DNA of 5,797 bases, from positions 1-5,797 of the forward strand of contig JAODNG010000089.1 of the NCBI GenBank assembly GCA_025465385.1, in the 5' to 3' direction. The position numbers were made by a program, and so were the translations under genes. Positions 4,661-5,797 of this stretch are shown here, piece by piece (within the stretch, counting starts at the first letter, position 1; each line of letters opens with the position of its first letter). A model generated the notes under the pieces. The model saw nothing but the letters and a program-made list of their open reading frames with translations. It was not told the origin of the DNA and did not search any database. The DNA comes from Pseudonocardiales bacterium (GTDB taxonomy: Bacteria > Actinomycetota > Actinomycetes > Mycobacteriales > Pseudonocardiaceae).

Positions 4661-5297
4661 GAGCGTTCATCACGCTGAAGATGCGTGAACGAGGTTTGGG
4701 TCTGGAGTACTGAGGACAGCTCTGCTGCGTGGGCGGCAAGTAGACGAGTTCCGCTGTGAAGCCTCGCTCTGATGGCGCAGGCGGTTCGATGAAGATCGCT
4801 GTGAGCCAGCCGGTCCAGACCCGTGGTTCGCAGCGCGGGGCTCACCGCGTCGTGCTCGGCTCTGACGAGGTGTATCTCGGTCCCAGTGGCGGTGGCCTGC
4901 GGTGCAACGTGCGGAAAACCGTCAGGCCGCGCGGATCCACAGCGGTGACCTCACCCAGGTCGACCACGACGTGCGGTGCTCGGGTGAGCTGGTGGCCCAC
5001 GCGCTCGGCCACCACAGCAGCGGTCCGCGTGTTCACGGTGGCGCTCGGCCCGCAACCCGCCGCCTCAGGGAGCAGCTGCACGTAGTCGAACTCACCCCAC
5101 GTCCCCTGCGAGCAAGTGGGCTGCCGATCCGCCCCGAACGCCAGCGGGGCCTCTTCGACGGTGCTGTAAGAGTATCCGCTTACCGGCAGACGTTCAACCT
5201 CGTCGCGCGTCAAACGCGACTGTCGGGAGTACTCATCTGCCGATGAGCGGGCGGGATGCTTGGTGGGCAGACTGTGAGCAGCAGTGTGCTGGTTCAC
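4618..5297 (-). pseudogene. STAS-domain (anti-sigma factor antagonist-like) gene with one-base frameshift
   Basis: The upstream frame contains RTAAVVAERVGHQLTRAP, then HVVVDLGEVTAVDPRGLTVF and RTLHRR: the helix1-strand-helix2 core of a STAS domain. The match continues only after a one-base shift at about 4896-4898, as ATATGTEIHLVRAEHDAV and SPALRTTGLDRL, the standard C-terminal strand and helix of SpoIIAA/RsbV-like proteins. Without the shift the frame ends at 4842. After it, the frame stays open to 4618, adding about 60 residues of unrecognised, partly helical tail. The position of the phosphorylatable serine (usually DSxG) reads D-P-R-G at residue 122, so switching by an RsbW-type kinase would not be possible in the usual way. 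The start is uncertain: GTG 5297 leaves a long unmatched leader, and GTG 5081, behind a GGGGTGAG stretch, is an alternative. STAS proteins normally bind anti-sigma factors in stress-sigma control; no anti-sigma partner is in the window. Confidence 0.6.
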
Positions 5298-5388
5298 CGA
5301 GACCGTGGCAACCAGTCGAGCCCGGTATCGCAGGGTGCCGGGTGGACCAGGGATGCGCTGCTACTGGTGCGCCGTGTGGGAGGATCTG
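5298..5388. promoter_or_regulatory. Divergent intergenic region between STAS gene and secreted-protein gene
   Basis: About 90 bases separate the two divergent starts, if GTG 5297 is used. I see no clear -35/-10 pairs or palindromes. It contains the Shine-Dalgarno GGGAGGA (5378-5384), four bases before ATG 5389. Confidence 0.4.
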
Positions 5389-5797
5389 ATGCGTCGGCAT
5401 CGGGTGTTGTTCGGTTGTGTAGTCGGGATGTTGCTGGCCGGGGTGCTGCTGGCCACGATCACCGCGAGCAGCGTGAGTTTCTCCCCGACCGTGCCCGCAC
5501 GTCCTGCCCACCGTCCGGCGGGGGTTAGTGCCGGTGCGCCGGCTACGGTGAGCATGGGACCCAACGGGGTGCGCGCAGCGTGGGTGATCCAGGAAAACCA
5601 ACGATCGGGCACCGCTGGGTGGAAAATTGCGGGAACACCGCCGGGGACCATCGCTGGTTTCGCTAACCGAACATACGCCGCCGCCGGTGACACCATCACG
5701 CTGTATGTGTCCACCAACGCTCCCGATTTGCACCTCGAGGCCTACCGGATGGGCTACTACGACGGTCAGGGCGGACGGCTGGTGTGGCGCTCGGCGG
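5389..5797 (+). CDS. Secreted N,N-dimethylformamidase-beta-subunit-like protein, N-terminal 136 residues, runs off right edge
   Basis: The protein starts MRRHRVLFGCVVGMLLAGVL: a basic n-region, then a hydrophobic core to about residue 26, and small residues (TASSVS) suited to signal-peptidase cleavage. No lipobox is present. A Pro/Ala-rich linker (33-52) follows. Then come RAAWVIQENQRSGTAGWKIA (62-81), GTIAGFANRTYAAAGDTITL (86-105) and LYVSTNAPDLHLEAYRMGYY (105-124). This order (an ENxxxGT...W start, GDxxxLYVST, EAYRMGYY...GGRLVW) is what I know from actinobacterial extracytoplasmic proteins annotated as N,N-dimethylformamidase beta subunit-like, usually near 500 residues. Their true substrates are mostly unknown, and amidohydrolase activity should not be assumed. 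ATG 5389 follows a good Shine-Dalgarno (GGGAGGA); GTG 5374 is an in-frame alternative. No in-frame stop occurs before the window edge. Confidence 0.68.
   Translation, partial: MRRHRVLFGCVVGMLLAGVLLATITASSVSFSPTVPARPAHRPAGVSAGAPATVSMGPNGVRAAWVIQENQRSGTAGWKIAGTPPGTIAGFANRTYAAAGDTITLYVSTNAPDLHLEAYRMGYYDGQGGRLVWRSA

Noticed and set aside
5233..5733. Minus-strand frames opposite the secreted-protein gene
   Set aside because: The plus strand has a Shine-Dalgarno, a signal peptide and family motifs; the minus frames are shadows.
1..5797. tRNA, rRNA, CRISPR array, transposase or attachment site
   Set aside because: No cloverleaf, rRNA-like block, spaced direct repeats of CRISPR type or transposase motif was found by reading both strands.

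Overview
The window is high-GC DNA (mostly near 70% by eye) with actinobacterial gene content. It holds a universal stress protein, AraC- and TetR-family regulators beside a short-chain dehydrogenase, a STAS-domain protein, and a secreted protein resembling the N,N-dimethylformamidase beta subunit. I cannot name the genus.

Layout from left to right. At 1-226 (minus) is the start of a universal stress protein gene that needs a one-base frameshift to read through. At 227-656 is a non-coding stretch with a 16-bp tandem repeat. At 657-1220 (plus) is the DNA-binding half of an AraC-family regulator without its N-terminal domain. It converges on an intact short-chain dehydrogenase at 1217-2164 (minus). 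Divergent from the dehydrogenase, across a perfect 16-bp palindrome, lies a broken tetR remnant (2257-2404). The core of the window is an intact two-gene operon at 2590-4382 (plus). The first gene fuses a cyclic-nucleotide-binding domain to a KpsF/KdsD-type sugar-phosphate isomerase (SIS) domain. The second, translationally coupled gene is a transaldolase-family enzyme with fructose-6-phosphate-aldolase-type active-site residues. A short lower-GC stretch follows. Then come a frameshifted STAS-domain gene (4618-5297, minus) and, divergent from it, the first 136 codons of a secreted DMFase-beta-like protein (5389 to the right edge, plus).

The most interesting element is the isomerase/aldolase pair. 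Actinobacteria do not make KDO-type lipopolysaccharide, so an arabinose-5-phosphate-isomerase-like enzyme needs another job. An FSA-like aldolase directly downstream suggests a carbon-shuffling step such as glycolaldehyde or dihydroxyacetone plus glyceraldehyde-3-phosphate to a sugar phosphate, then isomerisation. The fused sensor domain would put this under cAMP control. This is inference; the fusion, the conserved residues and the operon structure are visible in the sequence.

A second theme is gene decay. Three genes (usp, tetR, STAS) carry frameshifts and the araC gene is truncated, while the dehydrogenase and the operon are clean. Either accessory genes are decaying around selected ones, or the assembly contains indel errors.
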